In this document: positions 21,415-35,416 of the stretch, in pieces
Position numbering within the stretch: position 1 is the first letter of the stretch
How the letters are laid out: every line of letters begins with the position of its first letter
Origin: Tanytarsus gracilentus
Taxonomy: Eukaryota; Arthropoda; Insecta; Diptera; Chironomidae
Direction of reading: 5' to 3'
DNA length: 64,000 nucleotides
Assembly (NCBI GenBank): GCA_038502055.1
Contig: JAXRKN010000045.1
Span: forward strand, 2,130,501-2,194,500
Program-made: the position numbers and the translations under genes
Notes under the pieces: model-generated
What the model saw: only the letters and a program-made list of their open reading frames with translations
Database searches by the model: none
What the model was told of the DNA's origin: nothing

Positions 21415-24400
21415 CGTGTCTAAATGTATCGAGTGCACAATTGATACTAAATAAAATTTGGATTTATCAATCGAATGTTTAATCAGTTACTGTTGTGGTG
21501 GTATTACGATAAGATAAGAATTTTATTATGAAACTTCACTCAAGATTTTTGAATTTTTCCATAAAAAATTGTTTAAATATTTTTTACTAAACGAAAACAC
21601 TTCTTTAGTATTTTTAGCACAATAAACAATTGTCAGTTTTATCCAAATTTTATCGAGTTTAATCCTGGATATTTCATTAGAATTTTCATCTTAATAATTG
21701 ACAACATCAAATCAATTAAGACAATCAGTAATTGTGCCATCACGAAATTCACTTTAATTATTTACGTTAAAATTTAATTTCGTCCTCACGAGCGCTTCAC
21801 AATACCATTAAAATCCACATGATGAGGCCATAATGACGAAAACAATTTTTAATTATCGAAAACACGCTCGACATATTTTCGAATGGAGTTTTTATTTTCG
21901 GCAATTAAGGTGAAAAAATTATGACAAAGTTATTAATTGATTTCATCTGATGTTGTCGAGGGCAAATTAAGAGATCGAATAATGATGCTAATAATTAAGA
22001 TCGTGAGATATCCATTTATAGATTGAAGCGTACACTTGCCGACCAAAATGACGCCATTTGCTGAGTGCAATCATTAAATGAAGAGCCAATCAAGTTAATT
22101 GAATATCGGACAGTTTTTTTTGAGATCTGAGACGTTCGATAAATCCATCAACAATCAAAACTTTTAATTTCTTCCTCTTTCCTTTCTTGTCGTACCGACT
22201 TTATAAGATCAGGTTTGTTGAACGACCAACACCTTACATGCTTATCTTCAGTTATGATTTCTCACATTTCACCTTCGAAAATCTTCAGCTTTTCAATTTC
22301 ACTTCTATGCGTCTATAATTATCGCTCTCGACACATTTTTTATTTTTATATTTTTCTCTTTTCTATTATTAAAAAGATCCGATGATGATTTTTTAACACA
22401 TTTGTAATTATTTGGAGTTATTTTGATCGCAACTGATCACTTTTGTGTGTGAAGGTATTAATATTTTTATTTCACCATCGTCCAAGCTCACACTTAGCTG
22501 TTAAAATCTAAGTGTGGAAAATTATTGAATTAAATTGAGCTGGAGAGTTCAAAGGAGAGCGACACGCGGATGTGGCAGCGTTTTTGAAATGCTATCAAGG
22601 ATGCACTTCATGAAAATATTTTGAGTTGAATTTCAATAAATATTTAGAATCGTTGAAAAATGCAGCAATAAAAAATCTTTTCATGAGAATGTTTTCGATG
22701 GGAAAAGAGAATCGAAGTTTTATGACTTTTTGACTTACGAAGTGAGTGATGGAAAAATATTTAGATATAAACACGTCGTTAATGTGAATTGCTGTGAAAT
22801 TTTCTCTTTGCGGCTTAATTTTATTGGAGGTGCTTAGAATTTTTTAAGAAGGAAATTTAGCGACATTAGGTGTCAAAAAAATGAAATCATTTTGTGAATA
22901 AAATAGTTTCAACATTTCCCATTTTCCATCCGTTCCATAAAAATTCAACCCTCAAACTCGCTCTAGAAGTTTATCGCACAGCATTGAATAAATTATCACC
23001 AAATAAAATTAAATCCCTCTAAACTTCAACAATCCCCCGATTTTCCAAACGATTTGCTATAATTTTAATTTATTTTCTTCATCTCCCCTCTTTTAAATTC
23101 CTCTCGACAACAAACTTCAATTGACATATGACTCTGCATTAAAAATGGCAAATCAGAAACGAGAAAATTTTTTCCGTTGACGTGATTTAGCAAAATGGTT
23201 GTTTCATGAGGGTGACACAATCATTTATCATCAACTCGCCCGGCGTATTCAAATGCTCATTAATTGAAATTAAATTTCATTTTTTTGCTCGCTTTGTTGC
23301 GTCTCGTGTAGCGGAATTAAAATTGAATAAAGAAGAGCTGTGAGATTAAAAAACAGTTTTTTGTTCTTCTTTAATTTTATTGTGATAGCTTAAAAAAAGC
23401 TTTTTAGAATATAATAAAATTTAGTAAAGTTAAAGAAGATTTTATATTTTTTCTTTAATCTAATTTTTTGAAAATAAAAAAAATAAATATATTTAGCACT
23501 TTTTTTATTAAATAATATTTATTTTGGGAAAATCGCGCTTATCTCACGAAAACAATAAGAAGCCAATCGAAAAATCCCGAGTAGCCCGCCTGAATGCTAA
23601 TTCAATTGTAATTTCACTGTAATCATGTCTAAGCAGAAAATTTTCTTCGCATTTGCCTCCTGTAAATAGCCGCATTATGTACACATAACAATTTGAATGT
23701 GAGGTAAGAAAGCGCAATTAATCATCATAATGATTTTTTACAATTCTACTATAACCGACGCGCTCTTCCATTTACCGTCGACAATGGTGGAAAAGTTTTT
23801 CTTCTCTATGATTAATTAATATCGCCGTCAATTAATTTCATGAATTTAACAAACATTTGCTATCGCTCTCATTACTTAAAAGCATATAAACCAACAATGA
23901 GGGATGGCATACAAAGCGCAGGTCACAATGAGTTTGAATAAAATGTTTATTGTTGATATTAGAGTGGGAGGTTGAGGTACAAGGGGTGGAAACTATTTTT
24001 TTAAATGAAATATTTTTTGAATTCACTTAAATGCAGCAACTGATTAATTTCTTATCCCTTGACTTTTCTTGATTACCGTTTGTTTTTCACTTAATGCCGC
24101 GGTGGCTTCATTTGTCTATCAACCTCATAATTAATTGATATCAATTTTTACCCGAAATCAATCTGATTTCTTTTTTTCCGGCCATGTCCATAATTACAAA
24201 TTACTTTCAAAATTATTTTTTTATTAATGTAGTTTGTCAATCATACTGCAGACGAAGGAACTGGAAAATTAAATTAATCTATCAAAGCGACTAAACATGT
24301 TGGCCATTAATGGCATTAAATTGCTAATTAATTTACTCGCCGATACTACTCACCACACTTAATGCATGGACACAAATTTTTTCTTAAAGACGCTTGATTG

Positions 24401-27400
24401 AGTGAATAAAAGTGAGAGAAAAATCATAAAATCGACACATGACGGTATTTTCGCCTTTGATCGTTTGAGTGAGAGATTTAAAAAGTTTCGATGAGCTTTT
24501 ATTATGCCAATTAAGAATCGTTTTGCGGACTTATTAAGAATTTACTTATAATTTTCAATTAGTTTGTTAAAGAAGTTTTTAAGCTTTAAAAATTAAATTT
24601 TTAAATAAACTCTTAAAATCCGTTAAGAATTCAAACCTAGAATCATCTCAAAAAATAAATTAAAATGAATTGTTTTTGCCTCTTTTCATAGCATATTTTT
24701 ATAGTATCATTATTTTCCTTCTCAGCGATCATAATCCACAGCCGAGGGCAATAATTGTGCGCCATTCAATTAAAACTTTTACAATAAACAACAATATCGA
24801 ATAATTTACAGATTAATTTCTGCTTTCTCACACACAAAACTAAATTGGAATTAATTTAATTGATCACCGCGGGGCAATGAGCTTTAATTTCTTCTCTTGA
24901 AATAATTTTTTTCTTGAATCGTTACGCAATGAGGGAGGTATAAAAAATTAGAATTGCCGTTTATGACGATGATTAATAAAAAAATAAATTATAATATGAA
25001 AAATTAATGGATTCGATTTCAAATTAGCGCACAATTTTCTACGATTTTCTTCACTTCTTGCTCACACCATTGCGATGAAAATTAAACTTCTTAATTTCTC
25101 TCGGCTGGTCGTCGAGCGAAATGTAATTAATTTTGATTTGTAGAATTTCGGCAGATTCATCAATAACCTGCCGAGGATCCTCATTCATGCTCTAATTGAG
25201 GCATTTTGATGATGATGCCCGGAAAAAATCGGAGAGCGGTGTCTGCACGTGTGAGGTCACTTTCGAGTGTGTGTGCGGTGGTCGAGCAAATTAAGTCTCG
25301 TCGTGATTTTCACACCCAAAAGCCAAACAGACACAAAAAAGCTGCTTGAGATCTTTTTTGAGGTGAGATTGAAATGATTAATTGAGATGGAGGGAAATTA
25401 CAAATTACTGGAAGCATTAATTACTAATTAGCTCTTGGGAGTTCTTTTAAATTATCGATTAAGGTTGTTTTTACAGATTCTCCATGAATTTGTGATTCCA
25501 AACTTTTTAAATATTAATATTTGCTTTAAAAACTTAAAAATCACATCATCTCATTTATAACTCTACATTTTCCGCGTATACATGCTGATGTTATTACTTG
25601 GCTCTCCTTTTTTGCATTGGCACATAAATTGCATTCATTTGTCGGTAAATTCTTCTTTGATCTTTTTCTTTAATAACTTTCTTGTTGGCCTTTTTTACTC
25701 GTGCGCGTACAGAAAGGGTTTTTAAGCTCATAACAAAGAAGCTGCATAAAATCTCACAAGATAAGAAGCAAATTATATCAAATAATCAAAGTGATTTGAA
25801 AATCAAATGTTTTTAAATCGTTGAGAAGAATTTTAATGATAAAAATTTAAAATTGAATGAAAAGTTTAGAGAATCATAAGAAAAATTAGGGTTCGAATCC
25901 TGAAATTTAGAAAATAAATTGTAAGGGTATGTAAAAAGTTTTTTTTGCAAATTAATTAAAATCAATGAATATCTTTTTGTGTCAAAAATGATAAATTACT
26001 ACACAAAACCCCACAAAAATTTCACGTTGCATGATCAGTTAAGCTCGCAAGATAGAGATTAGAAAATCACGATAGTGAGAGTCAAGCAAATGAGGATTAA
26101 TTAAATTAAGCGAAATCTCAATTAGAGGAAGCGCCTTTGCGTGTGTTTTAGCTTTGGGAACTGAAGTGTATGTTACGACGTACTTGTTGTTGCTCATCAA
26201 TTAATTATTTTCCAAGCCCCATGATTTGTTCGCTCATCAAGTTTTCCCACTTTGCTGCACTTCTTCTGCCCGCTCGCTGACGATGATGATTGCCAATTAA
26301 ATTTCATGCAACGCTGTGTGTGCAACTTGTTCTCTTGGCTTTGTCATTTCATGTATAGCTGAAAAGAGAGAAAAATTAATTAATGATGAAATTGTGCGGG
26401 GATTATAATTAATTTAATTAGCATGTCGCATAGTGAGCTGAATTGTTGAGAGAGTTTCTTTAAAAAAAATTAATTAGCTTTTTTGAATCCATCTTAAGTG
26501 CGGAACGGAGTGGAAAATGAATCATTTGAATAATTTTTAAATGACTTTTCTCAATAAATTGAATTTTCTCATACCAAAGAAATATTTTCCCATCCATCAA
26601 TAAATTGAAATCAACGAAGTGATTCGGTAGCGTGCAAAAATGAAATTGAAATAATTTCACAAAATCTCCTCTGATCGTTTTGTACACTATACATAATTGA
26701 CGATCATCATTATCCGACTGTATGTAATGTGATGCAGCTTCTGTGTGCACTCATCGAAATGCAAAAAGAGATTTTCTCACCCATTTTATATCGCGCATTA
26801 TTGAAATTCAATTTATATGGTGAGGAAACATTTAATGAAGCACGTAAAAAATTGAAAAAGAAATCAATAATTTAAATTATTTAAATAAATAAGAAGCTTC
26901 TGTTCGATTATTGAGAGAAATTTTGTTTTGTTGGGAAGAAGTTTGGTGCTAAAAATATTAATACTTATCTAGATAATTTTTTCTCAGAAATATTTTTTTA
27001 TAAATTTTAACTTAAATTTTGAACGAGTATAGTGCAAAAAATTACAAAATGTTTTAACGATAATCTAAGTTTAATTTTATAAAGATTTAATAAATTTTAA
27101 TTTCATGACTTTTCAAACTAATTTGAAAACTTGCTTAGCAAATAAAAAAAATCATACAAAATTAAGAAAATATTAAACAACAAATTTTACTTAACTCAAC
27201 ACAAAAGGTGTTTTTTCTATTTTCTACCTATTGCTTAATTCTCCCTCAATTTTTTCTCCATTACTATTAAATTAATAACCACCCAGCAGAAATTAAGTAA
27301 GAAATTCTTTTTAATTTCTATATCATTAGAAGAATATTCACATAATGAAATTCACTCCGAACACGTTTCTGATGTAAACTTAATTAATATGTTGGAAATG

Positions 27401-29946
27401 GGCCCGAAAATAAACCAGAACAAATCGCCATTGTTCTCTCGTGAGTCGATGAAATTGCAAAGGAGTCTAAAAGTATTTTCTCTACCCTCTAAGACTCTTT
27501 TTCAATGGCTCCCAACGAGGAATTTTACTTCTTCTTTTGTTCCTTTGCATGGTGGTCTCTCAACAACGCGGCCTGTCTACATTCATTAATTTGGCTCTCT
27601 CTCGCTTGTTCGATGTCTTGCGGCATCCGAGAGGTGATTTTAAGTACATTCACTGTCCGCTTATAGTTTTAATGAAGTATTAAATTTGTTAATTTGAGTT
27701 ATGACAATTATTTTGATGGATGGTGAATTAATGAGTCGCGACATAAGTCGGTGCTTGAGCATTTAGGGATTACATTGAAAGTTGGGGAAAATAAGGTATT
27801 TAAAATATTGAAAAATTCTATCCACCCTTCACACTTCAAAACTACCGGACAATTTGATGTAAATCGTTTGACATATCAAGTTATTTACACTCACCAGTTC
27901 AATAATTTTCTAAACATTTAAGAATGTCATTATAGTCGCGCACAGACACGCCATAAATATGTCAATAGACGAAAGAAAAGTTAATAATTTCCTTCTCAAA
28001 GCACTTACGGATGAAAATATTCTCACCGGAGAAATAAATTTCCGTGAAAGCTGTTAATTATTATTTGAAATTATGATGAAAGATGACGATGATAATTCTA
28101 TGCGGTATGCGACAACAAATTTTTTAAAATATTTTTCTCAATTTTAATTTCATAAATCTGTCAACGAAACTATAAGTGGAATGTCGTAAATTATTAAACA
28201 TTTTTATGACTCAAGTAGCTTATTTTTAATAATTGCCGTGAAATTAGTGCTTTGTATTAATTGTCGGCAGGGGAGTCTTGATGAGTCGTTGATAAAATTT
28301 AAATTATTTGAGAGTTGAATAAGAAAATATGACATAAAAAATTTAAGATTCAAATCTAGTTTGCATGACTTAAAAATTAATTATTTTAAAAAATCCAATT
28401 TTGACATTAATTGCCAATAAAACTCAATAAACCCTTAACAATGAAAACCAACTTTTTTCACCCATCGGAAACAAAACAACCAATAACAAACCCGACATAA
28501 AGAGTTCGACTGTATCATGTACAAAAGATTAATGTTGGTATTTTGTATCACATTGTGTGCTTGTATTAAATTGAAACTCCATTAAATGACATAAAATCAA
28601 TCGATCCCCTCTTGATGCGATGAAAAATATATTTATATCGGAGGCGATGATGGTGAAAGGCGCAAAAGAGAGAGAATAAAATACAACATTATCACTCTCT
28701 CTTACTCACTCGAACTCAAACTCTAAAGAAGCCGATTTATTGTGTCCCTTTTTTGCTTGCTGTCAATGCCGACAAACAATTTTAATTTATTAGGTGGAAG
28801 TTATTTGTTTTCATTATCAGTCACAGAGATTTATTTTTTGCTGTTGATGCTCACTTTATGTGTGAGATTGAGAAGCATCGAAGAGGAAGAAATGGGAAAG
28901 AAAAGAAAAATCCAATTAAATCCAATTTCTACTGCAATTAAAATTAAATTGAAATGTACCATAGACTAGAATGTGTTTGTGCGTAATTGTATGAGGCACT
29001 GGAGGCGGACATGTAATTAAAGTTTTTCAAATAAGTTTATTTAATGTCTCATTTTCAGTCTGTTCTAAAATATATTTCTTGAAAATTCAACCACTTGACC
29101 GTTAACAGTAAATCCATTTTTAACAAAAAATTGTGATTTTCATCACTGCGGAGTGTCTGTGAACATTTCAATTAATTATAATTATTTCTAAAATGAAAAA
29201 AATTTAATGCCACTTTTCTCAGTGTGCAACGCCTTTCTTAGTTATTTCTCTTCTCAGCAAATAGCGTTGCAATTTAATGATTTAATTACGCTAGGAGATA
29301 TATTTGATGTGCAGTACACCTCGTGTGGCTTTTGATTATAAATTAAAAAGTTATAAGACGAAGAGCAATTAAGATGGACTTAATTATCATACATTGTAAT
29401 TATTTGATTTAGTGTACATCGGTTAAAGTGACTCTAATGGGCTTTAATTTAACCTTTTTTAATTGAAGATGTAAATTGACTTTTTTATTAAGAACAAATT
29501 AAATGAGGTAGCTTGAATTACTCGAGGATTTTTTATGAAATATATTTTAGGCTTGAAAATTTAGATTTTTTTCTCTAAAAACTAAGAAATGAAAAAAATT
29601 TGAGCTCTCAATAATTGTTAACCCCCTCAATTTTATTTTTTAGATTCACAAAAATATATGGCAAATCCAATTATTTATTAAAGCATAAAAAGTATGTCGG
29701 ATATCGATTTACATATGTTCCAAATTTATTTTCATCCTGTATTTAAAGATTGTGCAACCTGAAAACATTTTTCCACATTAAAAATCTCAAATTTCATTTT
29801 TTAACATCATCAATTTATTTATTTTTTTCTCTATCGTCATTAAAATTTAATAATTTACAGATATTTTCATAGCCCAGTCTTAAACTGCGATGCGATTAAT
29901 TTTAAAAATAGAACGGAAGCGAAAAGTTTTATTTTTTGCGAGCTCG
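21415..29946. other. 8.5-kb gene desert downstream of lb-A
   Basis: No coding gene seen on either strand. Sequence complexity is uneven: AT-rich tracts alternate with more complex patches (for example 23.6-23.8, 25.1-25.3 and 26.1-26.35 kb) that carry homeodomain-type TAATTA cores. This is the kind of landscape expected around developmental genes, so cis-regulatory content is likely, but no element could be pinned down. One GGTTCGAATCC motif at 25890-25900. Confidence 0.4.
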
Positions 29947-31330
29947 TTAGCTGTGAGACTCGACGTGATGGTCATGAATGACTTTTTTCTTAAGGATATT
30001 CATGTCATTCACATTCTCAAGGAAACTTTTGTGAGCTGTTAAAATTTTTACACTCTCCACATCTTTCTTCAGCTCTTCCATGTCACGCTTCATTTTGGCT
30101 CTGTTAAAATAAATTTGTAAGAAATTTTTTTAGGTAGCAAAAAATGGTTTTCTCACCTTCTATTTTGGAACCACGTGATGACCTGCATAAAAAAATTTCA
30201 AAGAAGAAAAGATAAAAATTATTAATTTGAACAATACGAAAAGCTATGATTAATGGAAATTACCTGTGCATTTGAGAGTCCTAAGGCGGCAGCAATTTCA
30301 TCGCGATCAGCAGGTGAGAGATATTTCTGATAAAGAAATCGCTTCTCGAGCTCGAAAATTTGATGATTTGTGAATGCTGTGCGCGATTTTCGCTTCTTCT
30401 TTGGCTGGGGACGGGTGGAAAATAAATCGATGGGAGCATTTTCTGGAAAAACAAAACATAAATGCTATTATATGATATCAAAAACTATTTTTCCTAAATT
30501 CAAAGATTCGAACTTTTCATTTTTAAATATTGAATTTATTTTAAACGCTTTAACTCACCTTCTTCATCTGCCTCGTCAAAGTTTTTATTTGAGAGATGGA
30601 AGAGGGCATCGAGTGGAGTTCCATTTGGTGATTTATTGTTGTTGTTGTTTGATTTCTGTTGATTTTGCTGACGTGAAACGGAAGAATTTTCGGATGATCG
30701 TCCATTGATGTCGGGTGAACAGCAATCACTGGCAACAGAACTCGATCGATCACTGCCACTTTCAGATGGAATGATATCAGGATGCTGTGATGCAAGATTC
30801 ATGTGACGTAGAAGTTGAGCTTGAGCATGGAAATGTTCTTGAAGTTGCTGATGATATTCGAGTGCAAGTCGTTGCTCATAGTGAAGTAAGGCGGGTGGCA
30901 GGAGAGTTGGTCTTATACTGATGGCTGGATACTGTTGCAGATGATCCCATGGTCGAACTATTTTTGCAACTTGATTGAATTGCTGCTGCTGCTGTTGCAA
31001 CTGACTCAGACCATTCACAATCGTATCACGAACAATATTTTTGCTACTTTTATTGCTATCACTTCGACCCAAAATGTCGGCTATACTAAAACTACTCTTT
31101 CCACTTCCACTCTCTGTCGTTTTCATTGTTGAGGTTGTTGTACGTTGACTAGTCTCATGATCATCACCACTATTGTGATTATTGTTATCCTCATCACCAC
31201 TCGCACTCATTCTCAGTCGCTTCAAGGGTTGAAAATGTTTTCGTGGTGATGGCGGTGGCGATGGAGATCCAACTGAAATCTCCGAAGGAGCTGGACTCGA
31301 ATCACGACTGTAAACTGTTCTGGTTTGCAT
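29947..31330 (-). CDS. lb: ladybird/Lbx homeobox protein, copy A
   Basis: Four minus-strand exons, 31330-30559, 30442-30264, 30182-30157 and 30100-29947, sum to 377 codons (376 residues). An eh1-type repressor motif FSIADIL lies at 81-87, a Q run at 112-117 and an N run before exon end. The homeodomain spans 274-333 with R5, F8, L16, F20, W48, F49, N51 and R53 all present, and VITWFQNRRAK with the I46/T47 typical of ladybird. A conserved C-terminal helix follows (KRDMEELKKDVESVK). Introns 1-3 are 116, 81 and 56 nt. Ladybird proteins are nuclear homeodomain regulators of muscle, heart and nervous-system cell identity in flies. Exon 1 and the homeobox are nearly identical to copies B and C. Which copy is lbe or lbl cannot be told; the C-terminus of A is closer to C. 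Confidence 0.95.
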
Positions 31331-34300
31331 TTTTATTATTTTTTACCAATTCAAAATTTATTTTTGTTGTTTAATAAATTTTAATCCACTAAAATTTTCG
31401 CTTCATTAATTATTATTTTTTAAAAGCACATTTAATCCTCTTTGAATGCTTTAAAATAATATTTTTTCTCTTTCCTTAATCATTTAATCGCAATTAACGC
31501 GTTTCGTAATTTTTCCACTTTAGTCTTATTAATTTTAAGATTGATTGATGGACTCAAATTAATGCTTTCTTTTTTCTCTCGAATCCACACTAACGAACCG
31601 AATGTTATCACATAAATAAAGAGACTGATTTTGAGAAGTCTGTCAGGAGAGTGGAAGAAATTTTTTCTTCTTATTCGAGCGAGCTCAGAAATAGAAATAG
31701 AATGTGAAGAAGAAAGTCGGAGGAAAAAAACTAAACTCCGCCCATCATCGTCATCGAGTTTGTAGTATTTCGGTTGCATGTGTTAGTGAGCTAACTCAAC
31801 GAGCTTTCAATGACGATGATTTTTTTTGACAACTACTCAGAATATCTTCAATTAGAAACTTTAATTGAAGGCGAGCTAGCATCAATGCATAACAGTAATC
31901 TTTTCGAACTTATTTCAAATCACGAAATCAATCAAATAATAAAAATGAGCAATGCCAATTCATGCATATAAATTAGGTTAAGGCGATTCAAATTTAATGT
32001 GGTTGTCATTATAAAGTATGTGAGCTCGATTGAGAGAACATGATGACAAAAGGTGTTGGATTGCTGATCACGATTCACAAAAAAATGAATTTTATCGATA
32101 ATGAAAAGTAATTAACGACTTTTAATTTTTCTTTATTTGTCGACTATTGATTTCTTTTCAGTGACTTTTTTTGCGCTGTTCAAGGTGTGAATAGTTTTTC
32201 ATTTAACTACTGACCGTTGTTGTGTAACTGTTAGTCGTGATCCTCAAATTTAGCATGAAATAAAAAAAAGATAAAGTGGATTTACAAAATGTTTTCAGAA
32301 TGTATAATTTAGAATTTGTATCAATTTATTTTTAAATTTATATTTTAATAAAAGAATCTTATGCAACATCCTTAAACTGCGCCATCAGAAACCGATCAAA
32401 CGACAATTGCAATTTCATCATCATGCAAGCATCTGCTCTCGATTTAATATAAAAGTCAATTAAGGTCTCATTTGTTACTCAAAAACAGCCATCATATATT
32501 TTTTTCGAAGGAGCTCTTCACACTTAATTATCCGAGGTCTATTTAACAAACAAAAGTCACAATGTGCAGTTAAGAGAGCCTGATGATGTTGACAATAAGA
32601 GTACTTTCAAACGTACTGTATGCGCCCTAATTGCCAATTCGTTGCGGTTAATGAATTTTCAATTGATTGCCAAAAAAATCATTTTCACATTTCACTTCGG
32701 ACAAAAAGAGAAAATGATTGAGAACCAGAAATAATTAGAATGGATTTTTTCATGTCATTCGATTGAGATGTTGAAAACTTCATGGGATTGATGAAATATT
32801 AAAATTTTGAAACAGTTAACTAATGAAGAACTTGATTTTAATTTAGCCACAGAAATTTTGTACAAATTGAAGAAGGTTTGAATCTTTCAATAGAAAAATT
32901 TTCTGATGTTATTTTTTAATTTTAATATTTTGTTAAATTTAATTTTTAATTTTTTGCCCTTCTAATTTCCCGCATCAGCGCTCTTATTACATTACTCGTT
33001 GAAAGTCACCAATTAATCACAATCAAAGCTAAAACTGAGCACAATTAGCATCAATAAATTTTTCATTCTTGTATTCGCGATATAATTGTGAATAATTCAT
33101 TAAGTGTGCAGCAGTTTGTAAATAAAAAAACGAGAGAAAAAAATAATGCAAATTTTATTCAAATAAAATTGCGCTTAGTTAGCACAGTCAAAATGCCTTC
33201 ACTCTTTGCTTGATCAAGTCGGGCATGTTGGAAATTTTAATAAGACAGATTTATGTGCAATTAAGTGTAATTAAATGGGCGTTAACTGACAACTGATTTA
33301 ATTAATTTTCGGCTTTAGTGAGTGAGAGAGTCTCGTGACTCTTTTGTGAGTTAAGATGTCCGCTTGGGTAATTTTATTAAAATAACAGATTCAAATTTTT
33401 CAAAAAAATATTTTTTGCACCATTAAGTTCACAGAATTATTTCATCAATTAAAATCCTCACTTGAGAAAATTTTCCACACATCCAACTCCTTCATGAGGC
33501 GGCAAATTTCAAAGAGCTGAAAAATCTTTTTTTGTCGGCAAATTAAATCAATCTCATTCATTTCTTTTATCTTAATGATTCATCATTTACTTCACACCAT
33601 ATAACAGGGCCCTTGTTGTTTAATAACGCGGCATTCGGTGATGATTCAGTGCGATACTAATGAGATTTAATAAAGTTGCACATTTGCCGGCGGAAAAATT
33701 ACAAGTTTCGAAGCGGCAAGAGGGAGAAAATATTCAATTTGAACTCGCGCTCTATATTTAAAGCACCAAAACAAGATGCGAAGCACAACGCTTATTAATT
33801 ATAGGATTTTTCTCTCCTCTCTCTCTCACCTCGCATGCAAGCATGCCAAGTGAAACGGTGAAAGAGCATCAATGGCGCTTCATTTATCGCCGAATCTTCT
33901 TTTCGCTTCATTTCTTCTCCAAACATGGCCTAATTAATTTTAAATCAATAAATTCTCATTTGTAATTATTAGTGTGATATAAATTACAAGAAATGCGATA
34001 TCCCGATTGACCATATTGAGAGTGAGCGAGAAAAAGCTCAGAGTTGATTCGATATGGCGATAGACGTGGCATTAAACTTAACTCGTGTATAACTTAAAAA
34101 TTCATAGAATTAAACTTTAGAAAAATTAATTTTCACGTTGCAATGCATTGATTCAATTTTTTTTTAATTTCATATTGTGAAAGTTAATTTTTAAAAAGTC
34201 ACCACCCCTTGGATCTCCATGCGCCTGACTACCTTACTCACCTCTCGCTAAAGCCTCTCTTTTCCCCGCTCATCGACGAGATGCGATAATAACACAAAAG

Positions 34301-35416
34301 CAAATTAAAAACAGATTGAATCTCATTGTTCAAACTAATACGTTATGCATGAAAGAGACCGGCGCGGATAACAGGCAGAGTGAAGAGTAAAATTTAATAA
34401 AGAATGGATGATCAAAAGAAAAATGCCGACACACTCACACCAAAGCTAAAGTTGGGTGGAATTGTGTGTGATCTAATATTTGCAAAGGGTGGTAAATTTT
34501 TCTGTTTAGTAGCAAATTTTAAATAAAGATTTTTAAAATTTGTTTCCCTTGCCAAAATTATGGCCGTTCCATTTCTTACCTGAAAGCATCATATCAAAAA
34601 TCTGGAATGAAAAATCTGCACGAAAATAAACCGCAAACTGAAATTTTTTAGCAAACCGCAAGACCTAAAAGAGATTTGAAATTTCTTAGAAAATACTTTT
34701 TTTAAGTGCAGGCACAGGAAGCACTCTGATAACTGAAAGTCATCATTTTCCATTTCGAGTGAAAATATTTAATTTACACTCTTTAATTATTTCTCTTTGC
34801 GCGCATCACAATTCAAAATGGTTGTAAGAACGACGTGAGAAAATTTATGGTTTATAGGATGTCATTACAGTGATTTAATTTACCAGCCATTAAGATTAGA
34901 GTCGAAAGGCAAGTGGAAGATTCTTAATTGCGGAAGTGATGGGTGGAAATAAAAAAAAATATTGAAGAAGCTTCTTGAAGTCATGTTGCGTTCAAATTAT
35001 TGCATTAAATTATTTAAAAGCCACTTAAAAGACTCACTTTTTTCATTCATAGATTTATTTCATTTAAAATTACATTTCTTTCATTTTTTATTTTACAGCC
35101 GATAAAAGTTGTGTGTTGCTTTTTTATGGTAATTTTGTTTTAGGTTCTTTTATATCTCGTGTGGAATTTTTTTCATGAGAATAAATATTTACAGCACTAA
35201 TAATTTGAAGAATTTAATGGGAGGAATTGAATTAAATTTGAAGTGTGTCGATTTGAAACTCAAGGGATGATAAATATAGTTTTATATTTTTAAGAAACTT
35301 TTATCCCTTGTAATTTATCGACATAAATTTCAAAATTAATAAAATTCCTTCCTTTTCACAATTTTATAAAATTTTATCTAGTTTCCTCTCACTTCTAATT
35401 AATTAATTTGATTGCA
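31331..35416. other. intergenic between lb-A and lb-B
   Basis: 4.1 kb with no supported gene. It contains the lb-A upstream region, including a paralogous non-coding element at 32.385-32.740 kb. The rest shows AT-rich tracts with complex patches at 33.6-33.9 and 34.2-34.4 kb. Confidence 0.4.
32385..32740 (-). promoter_or_regulatory. paralogous non-coding element 3, copy upstream of lb-A
   Basis: Read on the minus strand, this region matches 62165-62525 in ordered blocks. These are TCTGGTT(C/T)TCAATCA, then CAATTGAAAATTCATTAACC, then GCAATTAGGGCGCATA, then TTTTGTTAAATAGACCTC, then ATAATTAAGTGTGAAGAGC, and finally GAGCAGATGC. It lies 1.06-1.41 kb upstream of the lb-A ATG. Ordered conservation without a reading frame suggests a duplicated enhancer. 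Confidence 0.65.

Noticed and set aside
27389..27589. 66-codon frame in the gene desert
   Set aside because: Starts at TTG, no domain or exon structure; an isolated frame.
30550..30795. Second-frame proteins overlapping lb exon 1 (also 46355-46603 and 51257-51721)
   Set aside because: Their conservation in all three copies is a by-product of the near-identical DNA of exon 1; they have no independent evidence.
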